NCBI GenBank assembly: GCA_023436925.1
Contig: JAEZHJ010000063.1
Span: 1 to 16,318, forward strand
Origin: Actinomycetes bacterium
GTDB lineage: Bacteria; Actinomycetota; Actinomycetes; Propionibacteriales; Propionibacteriaceae
Reading direction: 5' to 3'
Length of the DNA: 16,318 nt
The notes below the pieces were generated by a model. The model did not search any database and had not been told where the DNA came from. It saw only the letters and a program-made list of their open reading frames with translations. The position numbers and the translations under genes are program-made. Shown here piece after piece: positions 14,759 through 16,318 of the stretch (position 1 is its first letter; each line of letters begins with the position of its first letter).

Positions 14759-15235
14759 CTAGAGCAACGCCCTGATGTCGTCCTCGATCGCCTCGGGCGG
14801 CACGGTGGGCGGATAGCGCCGCACCACCGTGCCCTCGCGGTTGACGAGGAACTTGGTGAAGTTCCACTTGATCGAGTCGCCCAGGACCCCGCCGGTCTCG
14901 CTGCGCAGCCAGCCGAACAGGGGATGGGCGTCCTTGCCGTTCACGTCGACCTTGGCGAACATCGGGAAGGTGACGCCGTAATTGGTGCGGCAGAAGTCCT
15001 CGATCTCGACCTCTTCGGCGTACTCCTGGTTCGCGAACTGGTCGCACGGGAAGCCCAGCACGACCAGGCCTTGGTCGCGCAGTTCGCTGTACAGCTTCTC
15101 AAGCCCGCCGAACTGGGGGGTGAACCCGCACATCGAGGCGGTGTTGACCACCAGCACCACCTGGCCGAGGTACTGCTCGAGTGACTGCTCCTCGCCTCCG
15201 ATCGTGCGTGCGTCGAAGTCCTTGAGGGTCGTCAT
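14759..15235 (-). CDS. Glutathione peroxidase family protein (probably thioredoxin-dependent)
   Basis: A 158-residue GPx-fold peroxidase that reduces hydrogen peroxide and organic hydroperoxides in the cytoplasm. Visible active-site elements are the peroxidatic cysteine C36 in NTASMCGFTPQF, the glutamine segment GFPCDQFANQE (61-71) and the Trp-Asn pair in KWNFTKF (W124, N125). C82 in the EDFCRTNYGVTF segment sits where the resolving cysteine lies in yeast Gpx3 and E. coli BtuE, so electrons probably come from thioredoxin rather than glutathione. Length is normal for monomeric bacterial GPx. ATG 15235 was chosen by alignment with the family N-terminus; ATG 15250, five codons earlier in frame, is possible, and ribosome sites for both are weak. 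The REP-like array lies 75 bases upstream of the start, so the array may form part of the leader or promoter region. Confidence 0.93.
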   Translation of the reverse strand: MTTLKDFDARTIGGEEQSLEQYLGQVVLVVNTASMCGFTPQFGGLEKLYSELRDQGLVVLGFPCDQFANQEYAEEVEIEDFCRTNYGVTFPMFAKVDVNGKDAHPLFGWLRSETGGVLGDSIKWNFTKFLVNREGTVVRRYPPTVPPEAIEDDIRALL

Positions 15236-15310
15236 CTGCTTCCCACCCATGTCGTGCGGTCCCGGCTGCGCCAGCTTCGCCCCGAGGCTACCCACGCCGA
15301 CCAACCCCCG

Positions 15311-15415
15311 GCACACGGGGACGGTTCTTCCGCACACGGGGACGGTTCTCCCGCACACGGGGACGGTTCTTCCGCACAGGGGGACGGTTCTCCCGCACAC
15401 GGGGACGGTTCTTCT
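15311..15415 (+). repeat. Five direct 21-bp REP-like repeats
   Basis: Five head-to-tail units of exactly 21 bases start at 15311, 15332, 15353, 15374 and 15395. Each contains GCACA, a sixth base (C, but G in unit 4), then the core GGGGACGGTTCT. The last three bases alternate: TCC in units 1 and 3, CCC in units 2 and 4, TCT in unit 5, hinting at growth by a 42-bp double unit. There are no spacers, so it is not a CRISPR array. Units 2 and 4 can fold on their own (GGGA pairing with TCCC around CGGTTC). The array lies between the RAYT transposase stop and the peroxidase start. Confidence 0.95.
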
Positions 15416-15434
15416 GTGCGGGAGAACCGTCCCC
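15401..15434. terminator. Hairpin formed by repeat unit 5 and the inverted copy
   Basis: GGGGACGGTTCT (15401-15412) pairs perfectly with AGAACCGTCCCC (15423-15434) around a ten-base loop. Outside a single C/C mismatch, four more pairs (CACA with TGTG) are possible. The paired direct and inverted units resemble a REP doublet. Lying 23 bases past the transposase stop, the hairpin could end or protect that mRNA; without a T-run, termination is inferred, not shown. Confidence 0.6.
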
Positions 15435-15440
15435 CTGTGT
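15420..15440 (-). repeat. Inverted copy of the 21-bp repeat
   Basis: One unit in opposite orientation, matching the reverse complement of unit 4 at 20 of 21 positions (core AGAACCGTCCCC, 15423-15434). It closes the array on the transposase side and allows hairpins with any of the five direct units. Confidence 0.93.
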
Positions 15441-15456
15441 CGGCGGAACTCAGTCG

Positions 15457-16239
15457 TCAACTCGGCCGGCTCCATTCGGCCTCCGCGCTCGCGATCCGAC
15501 GCACGACAGTGAGACCGACTCCTGTCACCCTGGCGACCTGACGGAGTGACGACCCTCGATCCAGTAGCTCGGCGACGACGCGGTCGCGTCCGGTGAGTGG
15601 CAAGGCGTCCAGCGATGTCACCCCGAATCGTTCACACAGCTCACGCAGGACGCCGTCGGCCTCCGCATCTGTCTGAGACGGGAGGCTCGAGGTGTCGATC
15701 CGCGGCACCCAGTCGCCGGGTGTCGGAAGTCTTGCGAGCTCCCACAAGGACTCGAGCGGGATCAGTCTGAGTAGTTCGGATTCGTCCACGACGGTGTCCG
15801 GACGTCCCAGCAAGCGCAGACTTCCCCAGCGGTAGTCCTGCGCCTGCTCGACGATGCCTGCCTCAACAGGGTTCGCCCACACGTAACGCAGCAACGTCTG
15901 CAGGTACTCGTCGTCGTCGACCGGCCGGCTCTTGAAGCGGTCCTGGAAAAGGTGCCCCACGCGTCCGTACTTGCGGTTGTGCCACCCCACGTAACGGACG
16001 CTGAGGCGCTTGACGATCTGACCCACCGCCTCATCGCCCGTCCGCAGGACAAGGTGGATGTGGTTGCTCATCAGGCAGTACGCGAGGACGCGGCAGCCCG
16101 AGAGCCTCTTGGTGACGGCGAGGCAGTCCAGGAACCTCTCGCGGTCTTCGTCGTCGCGGAAGATGAGCTCGCGGTTGATACCGCGGAGCATGACGTGGTG
16201 GATGCCGGACTCGCTGGGCTGGCGGGCGGGTCGCGTCAT
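15457..16239 (-). CDS. REP-associated tyrosine transposase (RAYT, Y1_Tnp/IS200-like HUH nuclease) with C-terminal helix-turn-helix
   Basis: A 260-residue Y1-type HUH protein. The N-terminus (PSESGIHHVMLRGINRELIF) and DDEDRERFL (29-37) are typical RAYT features. The HUH metal motif is NHIHLVL (H60, H62). The probable nucleophile is Y83 in LSVRYVGWHNRKYGRVGH, followed by the family stretch GHLFQDRFKS (95-104) and YVWANPVEAGIV (119-130). Such enzymes cut and join single-stranded REP hairpins in the same genome. After the nuclease domain comes an added segment (about 190-255) ending in a helix-turn-helix (GSSLRQVARVTGVGLTVVRR, 229-248). ATG 16239 has a strong AGGAGG ribosome site, which sets the start. 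By eye its codons are less GC-extreme than those of neighbouring genes, suggesting transfer. It is intact, and a matching repeat array adjoins its 3' end. Confidence 0.93.
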   Translation of the reverse strand: MTRPARQPSESGIHHVMLRGINRELIFRDDEDRERFLDCLAVTKRLSGCRVLAYCLMSNHIHLVLRTGDEAVGQIVKRLSVRYVGWHNRKYGRVGHLFQDRFKSRPVDDDEYLQTLLRYVWANPVEAGIVEQAQDYRWGSLRLLGRPDTVVDESELLRLIPLESLWELARLPTPGDWVPRIDTSSLPSQTDAEADGVLRELCERFGVTSLDALPLTGRDRVVAELLDRGSSLRQVARVTGVGLTVVRRIASAEAEWSRPS

Positions 16240-16318
16240 GGGAACCTCCTGGCTTCGTTGTCGGAGATTCTTGGGAGGGAAGGAGTGGACGGTTCAGCCG
16301 GTGCGGTCAGTTGTGGAC
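16240..16318. other. Upstream region of the transposase gene, to the window edge
   Basis: Contains the AGGAGG ribosome site for the transposase and the degenerate repeat core. GTGGAC occurs twice (16285-16290 and 16313-16318). I see no clear -35/-10 pair. Confidence 0.3.
16285..16296 (+). repeat. Degenerate repeat core upstream of the transposase
   Basis: GTGGACGGTTCA matches the array core GGGGACGGTTCT at 10 of 12 positions. It lies 46 bases beyond the transposase start codon, so repeat-like sequence flanks the gene on both sides. The surrounding bases do not match the rest of the 21-bp unit. Confidence 0.4.

Larger units (their letters stand above)
15311..16296. mobile_element. Putative RAYT-REP-like element (transposase plus flanking repeats)
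   Basis: The unit joins the repeat array, the inverted copy, the RAYT gene and the degenerate core on its far side. No target-site duplication or classical terminal inverted repeat of an insertion sequence is seen, which fits RAYTs, since they mobilise REP sequences rather than behave as standard insertion sequences. Whether the whole stretch moved together is inferred. Its right boundary may lie outside the window. Confidence 0.5.

Noticed and set aside
12041..14762. Long rightward frames opposite the M16 pair
   Set aside because: Antisense shadows of two intact M16 genes; no motif or ribosome site.
15311..15440. CRISPR array
   Set aside because: Units are contiguous 21-mers with no spacers, one unit is inverted and no cas gene is present.

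Overview
The window looks like chromosome of a high-GC actinobacterium. The bases are very GC-rich, third codon positions are almost all G or C, GTG starts are common, and several genes look leaderless (a TANNNT -10 box about 7-9 bases before the start codon). The gene order from uvrD2 to the UPF0182 membrane protein matches, in mirror orientation, the Mycobacterium tuberculosis Rv3198c-Rv3193c neighbourhood as I remember it. A Propionibacteriales host is plausible because a PPA1309-family gene is present, but the sequence alone does not settle this.

Left part (1-2733): the 5' end of recC reads leftward out of the window. Divergent to it is uvrD2, a UvrD-type helicase with a zinc-type cysteine cluster and a C-terminal HRDC-like domain. 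They share a 63-base gap with overlapping promoter candidates. Both genes belong to DNA end processing and repair.

Middle part (2709-11995): an ABC1/UbiB-type kinase and a ThiF-like zinc protein form a leftward pair. Upstream of them, behind a strong hairpin terminator, is a 54-residue zinc-ribbon protein with its own promoter region. Then come a rightward YgjP-type metallopeptidase, a leftward DUF2342 protein that lacks HExxH, and a rightward operon: a membrane-anchored PDZ-Lon protease, a PPA1309-family protein and a 7-TM UPF0182 protein. Most of this block is conserved in actinobacteria but poorly understood. Three convergent gene pairs in the window meet stop to stop or overlap, leaving no room for a terminator.

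Right part (11996-15235): a two-gene M16 metallopeptidase pair (one subunit with an intact HxxEH motif, one degenerate) and a thioredoxin-type glutathione peroxidase, all leftward.

Right edge (15236-16318): this is the most unusual region. A Y1/HUH transposase of the RAYT type (REP-associated tyrosine transposase) with an added C-terminal helix-turn-helix has a compact array next to its 3' end. The array is five direct 21-bp repeats (core GGGGACGGTTCT) plus one inverted copy that can form a 12-bp-stem hairpin. A degenerate core lies on the other side of the gene. This looks like a RAYT with its own REP-like repeat family, inserted between the peroxidase gene and whatever lies to the right. 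No tRNA, rRNA or CRISPR array was recognised, and no intergenic stretch exceeds 300 bases.
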